DNA of 64,000 bases from Burkholderiaceae bacterium (GCA_021166835.1 JAJPEN010000084.1:1-64000), one strand, 5' to 3'; shown: positions 11,504 through 22,407, counted from the first letter of the stretch. The notes: a model not told the origin generated them from the letters alone. Numbers and translations: made by a program.

Positions 11504-11643
11504 GTGAAGGGTCAAGGGTGAAGGGTAAAGGGGCCGCTGGCTGTGGGCAGCCAGCGGACGAGAGCCGTCGTCGCGCGTCCGGGGCGACGAAGCGTGATGC
11601 GCGTGGCGTCGGGCCCCTTGACCCTTGACCCTTCACCCTTCAC
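11504..11643. repeat. G-rich heptad inverted repeat with inner hairpin, between ftsZ and peroxiredoxin
   Basis: The left arm (11504-11535) consists of AAGGGTS-type heptads (GTGAAGGGTCAAGGGTGAAG and on). The right arm (11612-11643) is its reverse complement over 32 bp with three mismatches, ending 4 bp from the ftsZ stop. Inside is a second perfect hairpin, CCGCTGGCTG and CAGCCAGCGG around TGGG (11534-11557). No T-run follows on either strand. It resembles in style the repeat at 2819-2936, though the heptads differ. No gene lies in 11396-11647 apart from this. Confidence 0.85.
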
Positions 11644-11647
11644 TTCC

Positions 11648-12808
11648 TTAGTCGGCCTGCTTTCGCAAGAAAGCAGGAATGTCGAAGCGCTCCACTCCGC
11701 TTTCCTCGAGCGCCTGGACCTGCGCGGCGGCCGAGGCACGCGGACTGCGCCAGACTGTGGGCTGCTCGAACTGGTCGTAGTTCGGCTGTTGCACGGGTGC
11801 GGCGTCGTGCGTGCCGGTGCGCAGCTGGCTCTGCGGCACGAGCATCGGCTTGGCCGGACGCCGGCCGATGCCGGTGGCGACGACGGTCACGCGCAGGCGA
11901 TCGCTCATGTTCTCGTCGAAGACGGTGCCGTGGATGATCGTCGCGTCGTCGGCGCAGAAGGCCTTGATCGTGTTGATCACGTCGTTCGTCTCCTTCAGCT
12001 TCAGGCTGCGCCCGGCGGTGATGTTGACGATCACGCCGCGCGCGCCCTGCAGGTCGACGCCGTCGAGCAGCGGCGAGGACACCGCCTGCTCGGCCGCGAT
12101 GCGCGCGCGATCCAGGCCCGACGACTCTCCGATGCCCATCATCGCCTTGCCCTGCTCGCCCATCACCGTCTTCACGTCGGCGAAGTCGACGTTGACCAGC
12201 CCCGGAACGTTGATGATCTCGGCGATGCCGGCGACCGCGTTGTGCAGCACGTCGTCGGCGCGCTTGAACGCGTCCTCGAGGCTCGCGTCGTCGTCCATCA
12301 CCTCGAACAGCTTCTGGTTCAGCACGACGATCAGCGAATCGACGTGCTCGACCAGCTGGTCGATGCCGTTCTCGGCGATCTGCAGCTTCTTCGCGCCTTC
12401 GAAGTCGAAGGGCTTGGTGACGACGCCCACCGTCAGGATGCCCATCTCCTTGGCGATCTCGGCGACCACCGGCGAGGCGCCGGTGCCGGTGCCCTTGCCC
12501 ATGCCGGCGGTCAGGAACACCATGTTCGAGCCCTCGAGCGCAGCGCGGATCTCGCTGCGCATCGCCTCGGCGGCGGCGCGTCCCGCTTCGGGCCGGGCGC
12601 CGGCGCCCAGCCCCATGTCGCCGAGCTGGATCGTGTGCTCGGCGAGCGAGCGGCGCAGCGCCTGCTTGTCGGTGTTCACCGCGATGAACTCCACGCCCTG
12701 CACGTCGCGGTTGATCATGTGATTGACCGCGTTGCCGCCGGCGCCGCCGACCCCGATCACCTTGATGACAGCGCCTTCGACTTCCTGCTCGATCAGTTCG
12801 AAACTCAT
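11648..12808 (-). CDS. ftsZ: FtsZ, tubulin-like division GTPase, with Lys in the signature loop
   Basis: Polymerises into the Z ring. At 386 residues it has the N-terminal GTPase fold (VIGVGGAGGNAVNHM, VEFIAVNTD), the T7 synergy loop NVDFADVKTVM, VVATGIGRR, a Gln/Pro-rich linker and the C-terminal peptide DIPAFLRKQAD that binds FtsA and other partners. The tubulin signature, normally GGGTGTG, reads GKGTGTG: residue 105 is Lys (codon AAG at 12494-12496). The same loop carries the E. coli ftsZ84 temperature-sensitive change. The rest looks fully functional, and it is the only ftsZ in the window. Last gene of the dcw cluster, 102 bp after ftsA. Confidence 0.96.
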   Translation of the reverse strand: MSFELIEQEVEGAVIKVIGVGGAGGNAVNHMINRDVQGVEFIAVNTDKQALRRSLAEHTIQLGDMGLGAGARPEAGRAAAEAMRSEIRAALEGSNMVFLTAGMGKGTGTGASPVVAEIAKEMGILTVGVVTKPFDFEGAKKLQIAENGIDQLVEHVDSLIVVLNQKLFEVMDDDASLEDAFKRADDVLHNAVAGIAEIINVPGLVNVDFADVKTVMGEQGKAMMGIGESSGLDRARIAAEQAVSSPLLDGVDLQGARGVIVNITAGRSLKLKETNDVINTIKAFCADDATIIHGTVFDENMSDRLRVTVVATGIGRRPAKPMLVPQSQLRTGTHDAAPVQQPNYDQFEQPTVWRSPRASAAAQVQALEESGVERFDIPAFLRKQAD

Positions 12809-12910
12809 GGTGCTCTTCTCCAGGACGGTGGGAAGACGTCGACCCTTCCCGGTTGAAACGACGATTGTTGGTTGCGAGAACTTCTTGCTCTTCGAGACGA
12901 CGAACGGAAT

Positions 12911-14143
12911 TCAGAAATTGCCGAGGAACCACTCCTTCATTCTTCGCAGCGTTTCCTTGAACGAACCCGATTGCTCGGCCACTTTTCGCCCGCGCAGGCG
13001 CTGCAGCCGCGCCTCCTCGAGCAGCCCCACCGCGGTCGAATAGCGCGGCGAGCGAACGACGTCGGCGAGTCCGCCGGTGTAGGCCGGCATGCCGATGCGC
13101 ACCGGCTTCAGGAAGATGTCCTCGGCCAGTTCCACCATGCCGGGCAGCAGCGACGTGCCGCCGGTGAGCACGACGCCCGAGGAGAGCAGCTCCTCGTAGC
13201 CCGACTCGCGGATCACCTGGTGCACGAGCGAGAACAGCTCCTCGATGCGCGGCTCGATCACGGCGGCGAGCGCCTGGCGCGACAGTGTGCGCGGCGAGCG
13301 CTCGCCCAGGCCCGGCACCTCGATCTTCTCGTTCGGGTCGGCCAGCACCTGCTTGGCGATGCCGTAGCGCAGCTTGATGTCGTCGGCCTCGAGCGTCGGC
13401 GTGCGCAGCGCCATCGCGATGTCGTTGGTGATCTGGTCGCCGGCGATCGGGATCACCGCCGTGTGCCGGATCGCGCCGCCGGTGAAGATCGCGATGTCGG
13501 TCGTGCCGCCGCCGACGTCGACCAGCGCCACGCCCAGCTCCTTCTCGTCCTGCGTGAGGATCGACATGCTCGAGGCGAGCGGCTGCAGCATCAGGTCGTT
13601 CACCTCGAGTCCGCAGCGGCGCACGCACTTGACGATGTTCTGCGCGGCCGACACCGCGCCGGTGACGATGTGCACCTTCACTTCGAGGCGCACGCCGCTC
13701 ATGCCGATCGGCTCGCGGATGTCCTCCTGGCCGTCGATGATGAATTCCTGCGCCAGCACGTGCAGGATCTGCTGGTCGGTGGGGATGTTCACCGCCTTGG
13801 CGGTCTCGATCACGCGGGCCATGTCGGCCTCGGTGACCTCCTTGTCCTTGATCGCCACCATGCCGCTGGAGTTGAAGCTGCGGATGTGGCTGCCGGCGAT
13901 CCCGGTGTAGACCGTGCGGATCTTGCAGTCGGCCATCAGCTCGGCTTCCTCGAGCGCGTGCTGGATCGAGGCGACCGTCGACTCGATGTTGACGACCACG
14001 CCCTTCTTCAGCCCGCGCGAGTCGTGCTGGCCGAGGCCGACGATCTCGTAGTGGCCGTCGGGCCGCATCTCGGCGACGATCGCGACGATCTTCGACGTTC
14101 CGATGTCGAGCCCGACGATCAGGTCCTTGGCGTCTCTGGTCAT
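12911..14143 (-). CDS. ftsA: FtsA, actin-like membrane anchor of the Z ring
   Basis: An actin/Hsp70-fold ATPase that tethers FtsZ to the membrane and starts constriction. Phosphate 1 loop: VGLDIGTSKIVAIVAE at the N-terminus; phosphate 2: LVDVGGGTTDIAIF; adenosine loop: VLTGGTSLLPGM. The C-terminal amphipathic helix for membrane binding is FKETLRRMKEWFLGNF. At 410 residues it is a normal length. It starts 3 bp after the ftsQ stop. The 102 bp between ftsA and ftsZ is the only notable gap in this half of the cluster and could hold an ftsZ promoter; I saw no strong match. Confidence 0.97.
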   Translation of the reverse strand: MTRDAKDLIVGLDIGTSKIVAIVAEMRPDGHYEIVGLGQHDSRGLKKGVVVNIESTVASIQHALEEAELMADCKIRTVYTGIAGSHIRSFNSSGMVAIKDKEVTEADMARVIETAKAVNIPTDQQILHVLAQEFIIDGQEDIREPIGMSGVRLEVKVHIVTGAVSAAQNIVKCVRRCGLEVNDLMLQPLASSMSILTQDEKELGVALVDVGGGTTDIAIFTGGAIRHTAVIPIAGDQITNDIAMALRTPTLEADDIKLRYGIAKQVLADPNEKIEVPGLGERSPRTLSRQALAAVIEPRIEELFSLVHQVIRESGYEELLSSGVVLTGGTSLLPGMVELAEDIFLKPVRIGMPAYTGGLADVVRSPRYSTAVGLLEEARLQRLRGRKVAEQSGSFKETLRRMKEWFLGNF

Positions 14144-14146
14144 TTG

Positions 14147-14986
14147 TTATCGCTGTCGATGCGGGCGCTCGGATCGGGCGCGGGGCGGTACGGGGTGGTG
14201 CGCGGCCGGGCGAAGGCTGCCGGCGTCCTTGTCGTCGTGTTCGAGCCGCGCGAGCGAGCGGATCGCGAAGCCGTTCGGGTAGCGCAGGTCGATCACCTCG
14301 GCGCGCCGGTTCAGCGTCGCGGTGACCACCGGCCAGGTCTGGACCCATCGCGCCAGGCGTCGCTCGACCGGCATGCCCTGGTCGCGACCGAGCAGCAGCG
14401 TCGTGCCGTCGTCCAGCCGCAGCGTCCAGGCATGGCGGGCCGACAACGACAGGGCATCGGGCTGCACGTCGAGCGCGGCGACCGCCTCGCGCAGCTCGGC
14501 ATAGCGGCGGGCGACCTGCAGCGCCGTGCCCTCCGGACCGGAGAACTGCGGCAGCTCGCCGTCTTCCTCGGCCTCGGCCAGGTTGGCGACGAACAGCTCG
14601 CCGAAGGTGTTGACGATGCGTCCGTCGTCCCACAGCGCGAGCGCGCGATGCTCCTCGATCGACACCTCGAGCCCGTCGGGCCAGACGCGGCGCACGCCGG
14701 CGCGGCGCACCCATGGCACCGCCTCGAACACCGCGCGCACCGCGTCGAGGTCGACGGCGAAGAAGTTCCCCTGCACGCGCCGCGCAACGGCCGAGCGCAG
14801 CTGCGCCGGCGAGACGCGCTGCAGTTCGTGCCCCTGTACGGCGTCGATGCGCACGTGCGCGAGCGTGAAGAACGGCCGCTGCGAGACCCACCATGCGCCG
14901 GCGGCCATCGCCGCCAGCAGCGTCGCGCCGAGCAGCGCGTTGGCGAGCGCGTTCAGCGCGCGCGCGTCGTTCCACAGGCCGCTCAA
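14147..14986 (-). CDS. ftsQ: FtsQ, divisome scaffold protein (TTG start)
   Basis: A bitopic inner-membrane protein that links early and late divisome components through FtsB and FtsL. From TTG 14986 it reads [12 protein letters not shown], then one membrane helix [18 protein letters not shown], the POTRA domain ([60 protein letters not shown]) and the FtsQ beta domain ([34 protein letters not shown]). The start TTG overlaps the ddlB stop as TTGA, matching the coupling style of the cluster. A 279-residue product is normal. The last 20 residues past the conserved end are Pro/Arg/His-rich. Confidence 0.92.
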   Translation of the reverse strand: MSGLWNDARALNALANALLGATLLAAMAAGAWWVSQRPFFTLAHVRIDAVQGHELQRVSPAQLRSAVARRVQGNFFAVDLDAVRAVFEAVPWVRRAGVRRVWPDGLEVSIEEHRALALWDDGRIVNTFGELFVANLAEAEEDGELPQFSGPEGTALQVARRYAELREAVAALDVQPDALSLSARHAWTLRLDDGTTLLLGRDQGMPVERRLARWVQTWPVVTATLNRRAEVIDLRYPNGFAIRSLARLEHDDKDAGSLRPAAHHPVPPRARSERPHRQR

Positions 14987-15945
14987 GCGTCCCCCCCGAT
15001 CTTCAGGCTGGCCGACGCGAGGATGCGCAGGCACAGCTGCTCGTAGGAGATGCCCACCGCGCGCGCGGCCATCGGCACCAGCGAGTGGCCGGTCATTCCG
15101 GGCGAAGTGTTCACCTCGAGCAGGAAGGGCGCGTCGTCGCCGCGACGAAGCATCACGTCGACCCGGCCCCAGCCTTCGCAGGCGATGGCGCGGTAGGCGG
15201 CCAGCGACAGCGCGGCGATCGCTTCGGCGAGCTTCGCGTCGAGCGGCGCCGGGCACAGATAGCGCGTGTCGTCGCTGAAATACTTGTTGTTGTAGTCGTA
15301 GTTCCCCTGGGGGGCGACGATCTCGATGATCGGCAGCGCGCGCGCGTCGTCGCCGCTGCCCAGTACCGCCACCGTCAGCTCGCGTCCGTCGACGAACTCC
15401 TCGCACAGCACGTCGACGTCGTGCGCGCGCGCCGCGTCGAAGGCCGCGGTCGCCGCGTCGAGCGAGAGCAGCTTCGTGAAGCCGATCGTCGAGCCTTCGC
15501 GACTCGGCTTGACCGCCATCGGCAGCCCCAGCCGCTGCGCCGCGTCGAAAACCTGCCGCGCCGAGCGGGCCAGCTCGAAGCCGGGCGTGGGCAGGCCATA
15601 CGTCATCCAGATGCGCTTGGCGTAGACCTTGTCCATCGCGATCGCCGAGGCCATGACGCCGCTGCCGGTGTACGGGATGCCGAGCAGCTCGAGCGCGCCC
15701 TGCACCGTGCCGTCCTCGCCGTAGCGGCCGTGCAGCGCGATGAACGCGCGCGCGAAGCCCTCGCGCACGAGATCGTCGAGCGGTCGCTGCGCCGGATCGA
15801 AAGCGTGCGCATCGACGCCGCAGGCGCGCAGCGCGTTCAGCACGCCCGTGCCCGACATCGTCGAGACGTCGCGCTCGGCCGAGCGCCCGCCGCACAGCAC
15901 GGCGACCTTGCCCATCGTCTTCGGATCGATAGCCGTCGCTTCCAT
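14983..15945 (-). CDS. ddlB: DdlB, D-alanine--D-alanine ligase
   Basis: Joins two D-alanines for the peptidoglycan stem peptide in an ATP-grasp fold. [16 protein letters not shown] is the N-terminal signature, [20 protein letters not shown] binds substrate, [14 protein letters not shown] is the ATP loop, and [21 protein letters not shown] gives the metal-binding Glu and Asn near the end. The ATG at 15945 shares one base with the murC stop (TGATG). The 320 residues are a normal size, with about ten extra residues before the GKVAVLCGG core (a second ATG lies there). It overlaps ftsQ by four bases. Confidence 0.95.
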   Translation of the reverse strand: MEATAIDPKTMGKVAVLCGGRSAERDVSTMSGTGVLNALRACGVDAHAFDPAQRPLDDLVREGFARAFIALHGRYGEDGTVQGALELLGIPYTGSGVMASAIAMDKVYAKRIWMTYGLPTPGFELARSARQVFDAAQRLGLPMAVKPSREGSTIGFTKLLSLDAATAAFDAARAHDVDVLCEEFVDGRELTVAVLGSGDDARALPIIEIVAPQGNYDYNNKYFSDDTRYLCPAPLDAKLAEAIAALSLAAYRAIACEGWGRVDVMLRRGDDAPFLLEVNTSPGMTGHSLVPMAARAVGISYEQLCLRILASASLKIGGDA

Positions 15946-17339
15946 CACCGCATCTCCACGATCGCCTGCGCGACCGAGCCGATCGAGCCCGCGCCCATCG
16001 TCAGCACCACGTCGCCGTCGCGCGCCGCATCGAGGATCGCGCGCGGCATCGCGGCGATGTCGTCGACGAACACCGGTTCGACCTTGCCGGCGACGCGCAG
16101 CGCGCGGGCGAGCGCGCGGCCGTCGGCCGCCACGATCGGCGCCTCGCCGGCCGGATAGACGTCGGCGAGCAGCAGCGCGTCGGCGCCCGAGAGCACGCGC
16201 ACGAAGTCCTCGAACAGGTCGCGCGTGCGCGTGTAGCGATGCGGCTGGAAGGCGAGCACGATGCGCCGCCCGGGGAACGCGCCGCGCGCGGCAGCCAGCG
16301 TCGCCTCCATCTCGGCGGGGTGATGTCCGTAGTCGTCGATCAGGGTGAAGCGCCCGCCCCCGTGTGCCGGGTCGATCGCGACGTCGCCGTAGGACTGGAA
16401 GCGCCGCCCGACGCCGGTGAAGTGCTCGAGCGCCGCGCGGATCGCCGCGTCGTCTACGTCCAGCTCGTCGGCCACGGCGATCGCCGCCAGCGCGTTGCGC
16501 ACGTTGTGCACGCCCGGAGCGTTCAGCACGACGGGCATCGGCTCGGCGCCCTCGCGCAGCACGGTGAAGCGCATCCGCGAGCCGTCGGCGTGGACGTCGA
16601 CCGCGCGGATGCGCGCGTCGGCCCCCAGCCCGTAACCGAGCACCGGTCGCGAGACGAAGGGCAGGATCTCGCGCACGTGCGAGTCGTCCACGCACAGCAC
16701 GGCCGCGCCGTAGAAGGGCAGGCGCTGCGTGAACTCGACGAAGGCCTGGCGCAGCCGCGCGAAGTCGTGGCCGTAGGTCTCCATGTGGTCGGCGTCGATG
16801 TTCGTGATGACGGCGATCATCGGAGACAGGTTCAGGAACGACGCGTCGGACTCGTCGGCCTCGACGACGATGTACTCGCCGGCGCCGAGTCGCGCATTGG
16901 CGCCGGCGCTGTTCAGGCGTCCGCCGATCACGAAGGTGGGGTCGAGGCCGCCGGCGGCGAGCACCGACGCGACGAGGCTCGTCGTCGTCGTCTTGCCGTG
17001 CGTGCCGGCGATCGCGATGCCGCGGCGCAGCCGCATCAGCTCGGCGAGCATCATCGCGCGCGGCACGATGGGCACGTGGCGCTGCCGGGCGGCGATCACT
17101 TCCGGGTTGTCGCCGCGCACCGCGGTGGAGACGACGACGCAGTCGGCACCTTCGATGTGAGCCGCGTCGTGCCCGGCGCGCACCGTCGCGCCGAGCGCCT
17201 CGAGGCGGCGCGTCGTCGTTCCGGCGGCGACGTCGGAGCCGCTGACGCGGTAGCCGAGGTTCAGCAGCACCTCGGCGATGCCGCTCATCCCCGAGCCGCC
17301 GATGCCGACGAAGTGGATGTGCTTGACGCGATGCTTCAT
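15945..17339 (-). CDS. murC: MurC, UDP-N-acetylmuramate--L-alanine ligase
   Basis: Adds L-Ala to UDP-MurNAc, the first amino acid of the stem peptide. [19 protein letters not shown] is the N-terminal nucleotide-sugar loop; [18 protein letters not shown] is the ATP-binding P-loop shared by Mur ligases; [16 protein letters not shown] and [13 protein letters not shown] carry the metal-binding and carbamylated-Lys surroundings; [14 protein letters not shown] and [16 protein letters not shown] are MurC-specific. At 464 residues it is full length. Start ATG 17339 overlaps the murG stop as ATGA. Confidence 0.97.
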   Translation of the reverse strand: MKHRVKHIHFVGIGGSGMSGIAEVLLNLGYRVSGSDVAAGTTTRRLEALGATVRAGHDAAHIEGADCVVVSTAVRGDNPEVIAARQRHVPIVPRAMMLAELMRLRRGIAIAGTHGKTTTTSLVASVLAAGGLDPTFVIGGRLNSAGANARLGAGEYIVVEADESDASFLNLSPMIAVITNIDADHMETYGHDFARLRQAFVEFTQRLPFYGAAVLCVDDSHVREILPFVSRPVLGYGLGADARIRAVDVHADGSRMRFTVLREGAEPMPVVLNAPGVHNVRNALAAIAVADELDVDDAAIRAALEHFTGVGRRFQSYGDVAIDPAHGGGRFTLIDDYGHHPAEMEATLAAARGAFPGRRIVLAFQPHRYTRTRDLFEDFVRVLSGADALLLADVYPAGEAPIVAADGRALARALRVAGKVEPVFVDDIAAMPRAILDAARDGDVVLTMGAGSIGSVAQAIVEMR

Positions 17340-18418
17340 GAGCGCACGCCGCGCAGACGCGCGGCCTCCTCGCAGACGTCGGCGACCTCGCGCGTCGCGT
17401 CGGGGCGCGCGAGCGAGCGCGCGCGCACCGCCATGCGCGCGAGCGACTCGCGGTCGAGCGAAGCCAGCCGCTGGGCGAGCGAGCCCGCGTCGAGCTGCTC
17501 CTGCGGCACGAGCAGCGCCGCGCCTTCGTCCGACAGGAAGCGTGCGTTGCCGGTCTGGTGGTCGTCCACCGCATGCGGGAAAGGCACCAGCAGGCTCGCG
17601 ACGCCCGCGGCGGCGATCTCGGCGACGGTCATCGCGCCCGCCCTGCAGATGACGAGGTCGGCCCACTCGTAGGCGCCCGCCATGTCTTCGACGAACTCGA
17701 CGACGTGCGCGGCGATGCCCAGTTCGCGATAGCGCGCTTCGAGCGCTTCGCGCCGGTCGCGTCCGCTCTGGTGCACGATCTGCGGACGCGCCGCTTCCGG
17801 CATCGCCGCGATCGCCTGCGGAACGACCTCGTTCAGCGCCTGCGCGCCGAGACTGCCGCCGACGACGAGCAGGCGAAGCGCTCCGCTGCGCCTCGCATAG
17901 CGCTCGAGCGGATCGTCGTGGCGGATCATTTCCGCGCGCAACGGATTGCCGCAGCAGCGCGCACCGGGCAGCGTGCCGGGGAAGGCCTCGAGCACGCGGT
18001 CGGCCAGGCGCGCGAGCAGCCGGTTCGTCAGGCCGGCGACCGAGTTCTGCTCGTGCACGACGAGCGGGCGGTTCAGCAGCGAAGCCATCATGCCGCCGGG
18101 AAAGGCGACGTAGCCGCCCATGCCGAGAACCACCGCCGGCTGCGTCGTGCGCAGCGCGCGCACGCTCTGCGCGAAGGCGCGCAGCAGGGTCAGCGGCAGC
18201 AGCAGCCGCGTGAGGAGCCCCTTGCCGCGCACGCCGCCGACGCGCACCCACTGCATCGGAATGCCGTGCTTCGGCACGAGCGTCGCCTCCATGCCGGTCG
18301 GATTGCCGAGCCAGACGACGCTCCAGTTGCGCGCGCGCATCTCGGCGGCGACGGCGAGCCCGGGCATCACGTGGCCGCCGGTGCCGCCGGCCATGATGAG
18401 GATCGTTCGGCCCGTCAT
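17336..18418 (-). CDS. murG: MurG, lipid II-forming GlcNAc transferase
   Basis: Transfers GlcNAc from UDP-GlcNAc to lipid I on the cytoplasmic membrane face, making lipid II. The N-terminal glycine loop is [32 protein letters not shown] and [16 protein letters not shown] are conserved in the acceptor domain; [18 protein letters not shown] opens the donor domain; [19 protein letters not shown] binds UDP-GlcNAc. The 360 residues are standard. The ATG at 18418 overlaps the ftsW stop (ATGA), so translation is likely coupled. Confidence 0.97.
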   Translation of the reverse strand: MTGRTILIMAGGTGGHVMPGLAVAAEMRARNWSVVWLGNPTGMEATLVPKHGIPMQWVRVGGVRGKGLLTRLLLPLTLLRAFAQSVRALRTTQPAVVLGMGGYVAFPGGMMASLLNRPLVVHEQNSVAGLTNRLLARLADRVLEAFPGTLPGARCCGNPLRAEMIRHDDPLERYARRSGALRLLVVGGSLGAQALNEVVPQAIAAMPEAARPQIVHQSGRDRREALEARYRELGIAAHVVEFVEDMAGAYEWADLVICRAGAMTVAEIAAAGVASLLVPFPHAVDDHQTGNARFLSDEGAALLVPQEQLDAGSLAQRLASLDRESLARMAVRARSLARPDATREVADVCEEAARLRGVRS

Positions 18419-19659
18419 GCGAGCCCCCTCATCAACTTCCTGTTCTCGAAATCCACGCGCAGCAGGATCGCGACCGCGACGCAGTTCACGAGGATGCCGC
18501 TGCCGCCGTAGCTCATCAGCGGTAGCGTCAAGCCCTTGGTGGGCAGCAGCCCGGTGTTCACACCCATGTTGATGAAGGCCTGCACGCCGATCCACAGGCC
18601 GATGCCCTTGGCGACCAGGCCGGCGAAAGTGCGCTCGAGCTTGATCGACTGCCGGCCGATCTCGAAGGCGCGCCGCGTGAACCAGAAGAACAGCACGACC
18701 ACGGTGAGCACGCCGGCCAGGCCGAGTTCCTCGCCGATCACCGCGAGCAGGAAGTCGGTATGCGCCTCGGGCAGGTAGTGCAGCTTCTCGACCGATGCGC
18801 CGAGCCCGACGCCGAACAGCTCGCCGCGGCCGAAGGCGATCAGCGAATGCGACAGCTGGTAGCCCTTGCCGAGCGCGTTGGCCGCGTCGAAGGGATCGAG
18901 ATACGCGAAGATGCGCTCGCGCCGCCACGGCGACAGCCAGATCAGGAGCGAGAAGGTCGTCGCCGCGATGACGACGAGCGAGGCGAACAGCCGGCCGTTC
19001 ACGCCGCCGAGGAAGAGCAGCCCCATCGCGACCGCGGCGATGACGATGAAGGCACCCAGGTCAGGCTCGAGCAGCAGCAGCAGCCCGACCAGCGCGACGG
19101 CCGCGCCCATCGGCAGGAAGCCCTTGCGCACGCTCTGCATCGAGTCCTGCTTGCGCACGGTGAAGTCGGCCACATACAGCACGACGAAGAGCTTCATCAG
19201 CTCCGAAGGCTGCAGGTTCAGCACGTACAGCGACAGCCAGCGGCGCGCCCCGTACACCTCCTTGCCGACGCCCGGAATCAGCACCACGACGAGCAGCACG
19301 AGCCCGAGCAGGAACAGCCATTTCGCCGATTCATGCAGGCGCGCGACCGGAACCGAGAACGCGGCGAGCGCGGCGACGCCGCCGACGGCGAGCGCGAAGC
19401 CGTGCCGCACGAGGAAATACGTCGACGAGTAGCTCGAGAAGCGATTCGAGTCGGGCAGCGCGATCGACGCCGAGTACACCATCACCAGGCCGAGCAGCAG
19501 CAGCGCACCGACCACCCACAGCAGCGCGTGGTCGATGCTGTGCGCCGCACGCGACGGCGCCGCGCGCATCGCGCGCCGTCGCTCGAAGCGCAGCGCGCCG
19601 GCGGCAGCGGCGGCATCCTGCCCGACGCGCAGGCGACCGGGAAGACGCAGGCTCAGCAC
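18415..19659 (-). CDS. ftsW: FtsW, division-specific peptidoglycan glycosyltransferase (SEDS)
   Basis: A ten-helix SEDS protein that polymerises lipid II together with FtsI. Recognisable blocks: [45 protein letters not shown] (with the essential Asp), [38 protein letters not shown], and [20 protein letters not shown] near the end. Two starts are plausible. GTG 19659 overlaps the murD stop region and gives 414 residues, the E. coli length. ATG 19569 gives 384 residues starting [11 protein letters not shown] and loses only a basic, non-conserved leader. I report the longer one because it keeps the overlapping arrangement of the cluster. Confidence 0.94.
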   Translation of the reverse strand: MLSLRLPGRLRVGQDAAAAAGALRFERRRAMRAAPSRAAHSIDHALLWVVGALLLLGLVMVYSASIALPDSNRFSSYSSTYFLVRHGFALAVGGVAALAAFSVPVARLHESAKWLFLLGLVLLVVVLIPGVGKEVYGARRWLSLYVLNLQPSELMKLFVVLYVADFTVRKQDSMQSVRKGFLPMGAAVALVGLLLLLEPDLGAFIVIAAVAMGLLFLGGVNGRLFASLVVIAATTFSLLIWLSPWRRERIFAYLDPFDAANALGKGYQLSHSLIAFGRGELFGVGLGASVEKLHYLPEAHTDFLLAVIGEELGLAGVLTVVVLFFWFTRRAFEIGRQSIKLERTFAGLVAKGIGLWIGVQAFINMGVNTGLLPTKGLTLPLMSYGGSGILVNCVAVAILLRVDFENRKLMRGLA

Positions 19660-21239
19660 GGCGACTCCCCGGCGCGGTCGTGCGCTGCTTCGCCGGCGGC
19701 GCCTCCTGTCGTTTCGCCCGCGGCGGCCTCCGAGGGATCGAGCGCGCGCACCGCCTGCACGAAGCAGCGGCCGCGGTGCTCGTAGTTGCGGAACATGTCG
19801 AGGCTCGCGCAGGCCGGCGACAGCAGCACCGCCTCGCCTTCGCGCGCGTCGTCGTGCGCACGCCGCACCGCTTCCTCGAGCGAGTCGCAGCGCACGATCG
19901 GCACTCCGCTCGCGGCGAGCGCCTGCTGCAGCCGGGGAGCGTCGACGCCGATCAGATATACCGACGCCGCATGCGCGCGCACCGGTTCGACGAGCGCGGA
20001 GAAGTCTTGGCCCTTGCCGTCGCCGCCGGCGATCAGCCGGCAGCGCTTGCCGAGCCCGCGCAGCGCGGCCACGGTGGCGCCGACGTTCGTTCCCTTGCTG
20101 TCGTCGTAGTACTCGACGCCGTCGAGGGTCGCCACCAGCTGGCAGCGGTGCGGCTCGCCGGCGTACGAGCGCAGGCCGTGCAGCATCTTCGCCATCGGCA
20201 CGCCGATCGCATCGCACAGCGCGAGCGCCGCCAGCGCGTTCAGGTGGTTGTGCGTGCCGCGGATGCGCAACGCGTCGGCCGGCATCAGGCGCCGCACGTG
20301 GAAACCCGCCGGCACGCGGCGACGGCGCGACGATGCGCCGGCGGAGGGGTCTTCCTCCGGTTGCGCATGCGCGAGCCAGTCGATGCCGTGCTCGCGCACG
20401 ATACCGAAATCGCCGGCGCCGGCGGGCGCGTCGGCGCCGAAGGAGACCAGCTTCAGCGCGGGGCCGGGCGCGGAAGGCGCCGCGCGCGCGTCGCCGCGAT
20501 CGAACACGGCGAGCTTCGCGTGCGCGTAGATGCGCTGCTTCGCTTCGACGTAGCTGCGCATCGACGCGTGCCAGTCGAGGTGGTCCTCGTCGACGTTGAC
20601 GATCGCGGCGGCGTCGGGCGCGAGGCTGCGCGCGAGCGCGAGCTGGAAGCTCGACAGCTCGAGCACCCAGACGGCCGGCAGGCGGCCGGCGTCGAGCGCC
20701 TCGCGCAATGCGTCGAGCATCGGCGGGCGGATGTTGCCCGCGCTGGCGACGTCCACGCCCGCCTCGCGGCACAGATGCGCGGCGAGCGCGGTCGTCGTCG
20801 TCTTTCCGTTGGTTCCGGTGATCGCGATCAGCTTCGGCGCGTAGCCGTTCTCGCGCAGGTCGGCGAGCGCCTGCGCGAACAGCTCGAGTTCGCCCGCCAC
20901 CGCGACGCCGCGCGCGAGCGCGCGCGCATGGAACTGCGCCGGGGCGCCCTGCTCGATCGACAGCCCCGGGCTCCAGGCGACGAGGTCGACGCCGTCGAGC
21001 CAGGCGTCGGACCACGGCGCGCCGCCGACGTAGCGCAGATCGGCGATCGAATCGCGCAACGCCGGCCACGCGGGCAAGCCGGTGCCGTCGGCGCTGCGCG
21101 TGTCGGCCACGCGCACGCGCGCGCCCTGGCGCGCGAGCCAGCGCGCCATCGCCGCGCCCGAGTCGCCCAGCCCGAGCACGAGCGCAGTGCGGCCTGCGAC
21201 GTCGAAAAGCCCGGGTTGCGGCAGCGTGCTTCCGCTCAT
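19653..21239 (-). CDS. murD: MurD, UDP-MurNAc-L-Ala--D-glutamate ligase
   Basis: Adds D-Glu to the stem peptide. [18 protein letters not shown] is the N-terminal Rossmann loop, [19 protein letters not shown] the P-loop, [10 protein letters not shown] and [11 protein letters not shown] the central domain, and [16 protein letters not shown] plus [13 protein letters not shown] the C-terminal domain. At 528 residues it is longer than the usual 440-500. The extra length comes from an Arg/Pro-rich insert ([20 protein letters not shown]) before the [12 protein letters not shown] motif and a 25-residue Ala/Gly/Glu tail after the last conserved helix. Start ATG 21239 shares a base with the mraY stop (TGATG). 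Confidence 0.95.
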   Translation of the reverse strand: MSGSTLPQPGLFDVAGRTALVLGLGDSGAAMARWLARQGARVRVADTRSADGTGLPAWPALRDSIADLRYVGGAPWSDAWLDGVDLVAWSPGLSIEQGAPAQFHARALARGVAVAGELELFAQALADLRENGYAPKLIAITGTNGKTTTTALAAHLCREAGVDVASAGNIRPPMLDALREALDAGRLPAVWVLELSSFQLALARSLAPDAAAIVNVDEDHLDWHASMRSYVEAKQRIYAHAKLAVFDRGDARAAPSAPGPALKLVSFGADAPAGAGDFGIVREHGIDWLAHAQPEEDPSAGASSRRRRVPAGFHVRRLMPADALRIRGTHNHLNALAALALCDAIGVPMAKMLHGLRSYAGEPHRCQLVATLDGVEYYDDSKGTNVGATVAALRGLGKRCRLIAGGDGKGQDFSALVEPVRAHAASVYLIGVDAPRLQQALAASGVPIVRCDSLEEAVRRAHDDAREGEAVLLSPACASLDMFRNYEHRGRCFVQAVRALDPSEAAAGETTGGAAGEAAHDRAGESPC

Positions 21240-22405
21240 CAGCGCAGCTTCAGCGTCGACAGGCCGAACAGCACCAGCATCATCGTGACGATCCAGAAAC
21301 GCACGACGACCTGGCTCTCCTTGATGCCGCCCACCTCGAAGTGGTGGTGCAGCGGCGCCATCCGCAGGATGCGGCGCCCCTCGCCGTAGCGGCGCTTCGT
21401 GTACTTGAAGTACCCGACCTGCAGCATCACCGACAGCGTCTCGGCGACGAAGACGCCGCCCATGATGAACAGCACGATCTCCTGGCGGACGATCACCGCC
21501 ACCGTGCCGAGCGCGGCGCCGAGCGCGAGCGCGCCCACGTCGCCCATGAACACCTGCGCGGGGTACGCGTTGTACCAGAGGAAGCCCAGGCCCGCGCCGG
21601 CGATCGCCGCGCAGAAGACGGTGAGTTCGCCCGCGCCGGGAATGTGCGGGATCAGCAGGTACTTCGCGAACACCGCGTTGCCGGTCACGTAGGCGAACAG
21701 GCCGAGCGCCGAGCCCACCATCACCGCCGGCAGGATCGCCAGGCCGTCGGCGCCGTCGGTGAGGTTCACCGCGTTGCTCGAGCCGACGATGACGAACCAG
21801 GTGAGGACGATGAAGCCGTAGACGCCCAGCGGATACGCGACGTTCTTGAAGAAGGGAACGATCAGGTCGGCGCGCGCCGGCAGGTCGGTGAAGCCGTGCG
21901 AGACCCAGTCGGCGAACAGCGCGAAGGCATCCGCGTTCGACTGCGCCGGAACCGAGAACGCGAGATAGACCGAAGCGACGATGCCGATCAGCGATTGCCA
22001 GAAGATCTTCTGCTTCGCCGACATTCCGCGCGGATCGCGATGCACGATCTTGCGGTAGTCGTCGATCCAGCCGATCCAGCCGAAGCCGAGCGTGACGATC
22101 AGCACGATCCAGACGAAGCGGTTCGACAGATCGGCCCACAGCAGCGTGGCCGCGGCCACCGAGATCAGGATCAGCGCGCCGCCCATGGTCGGCGTGCCGG
22201 ATTTCGTCAGGTGCGTGCGCGGACCGTCGCTGCGCACCGCCTGCCCGATCTTCATTCCGACGAGCTTGCGGATCAGCGACGGACCGAAGAGCAGCCCGAT
22301 GGCCAGCGCCGTGAGCGCGGCGAGCACCGCGCGCAGCGTGATGTAGCCGAACACGGCGAAGGAACGCGTGTCCTTCGCCAGCCATTGGGTGAGTTCGAGC
22401 AGCAT
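21239..22405 (-). CDS. mraY: MraY, phospho-MurNAc-pentapeptide translocase
   Basis: Transfers phospho-MurNAc-pentapeptide to undecaprenyl phosphate, making lipid I, in the inner membrane. About ten helices. Signature [13 protein letters not shown] follows helix 2; [11 protein letters not shown] supplies the Asp pair; [17 protein letters not shown] and [17 protein letters not shown] are the remaining catalytic Asp loops; [20 protein letters not shown] is the C-terminal histidine loop. The 388 residues fit the longer beta/gammaproteobacterial version. It starts 2 bp after the murF stop. Confidence 0.98.
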   Translation of the reverse strand: MLLELTQWLAKDTRSFAVFGYITLRAVLAALTALAIGLLFGPSLIRKLVGMKIGQAVRSDGPRTHLTKSGTPTMGGALILISVAAATLLWADLSNRFVWIVLIVTLGFGWIGWIDDYRKIVHRDPRGMSAKQKIFWQSLIGIVASVYLAFSVPAQSNADAFALFADWVSHGFTDLPARADLIVPFFKNVAYPLGVYGFIVLTWFVIVGSSNAVNLTDGADGLAILPAVMVGSALGLFAYVTGNAVFAKYLLIPHIPGAGELTVFCAAIAGAGLGFLWYNAYPAQVFMGDVGALALGAALGTVAVIVRQEIVLFIMGGVFVAETLSVMLQVGYFKYTKRRYGEGRRILRMAPLHHHFEVGGIKESQVVVRFWIVTMMLVLFGLSTLKLR

Positions 22406-22407
22406 CG

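Noticed and set aside
11640..14975. 1111-codon minus-strand frame across ftsZ, ftsA and ftsQ
   Set aside because: An alternative frame of three certain genes, composed mostly of Arg, Ala and Gly with no family match.
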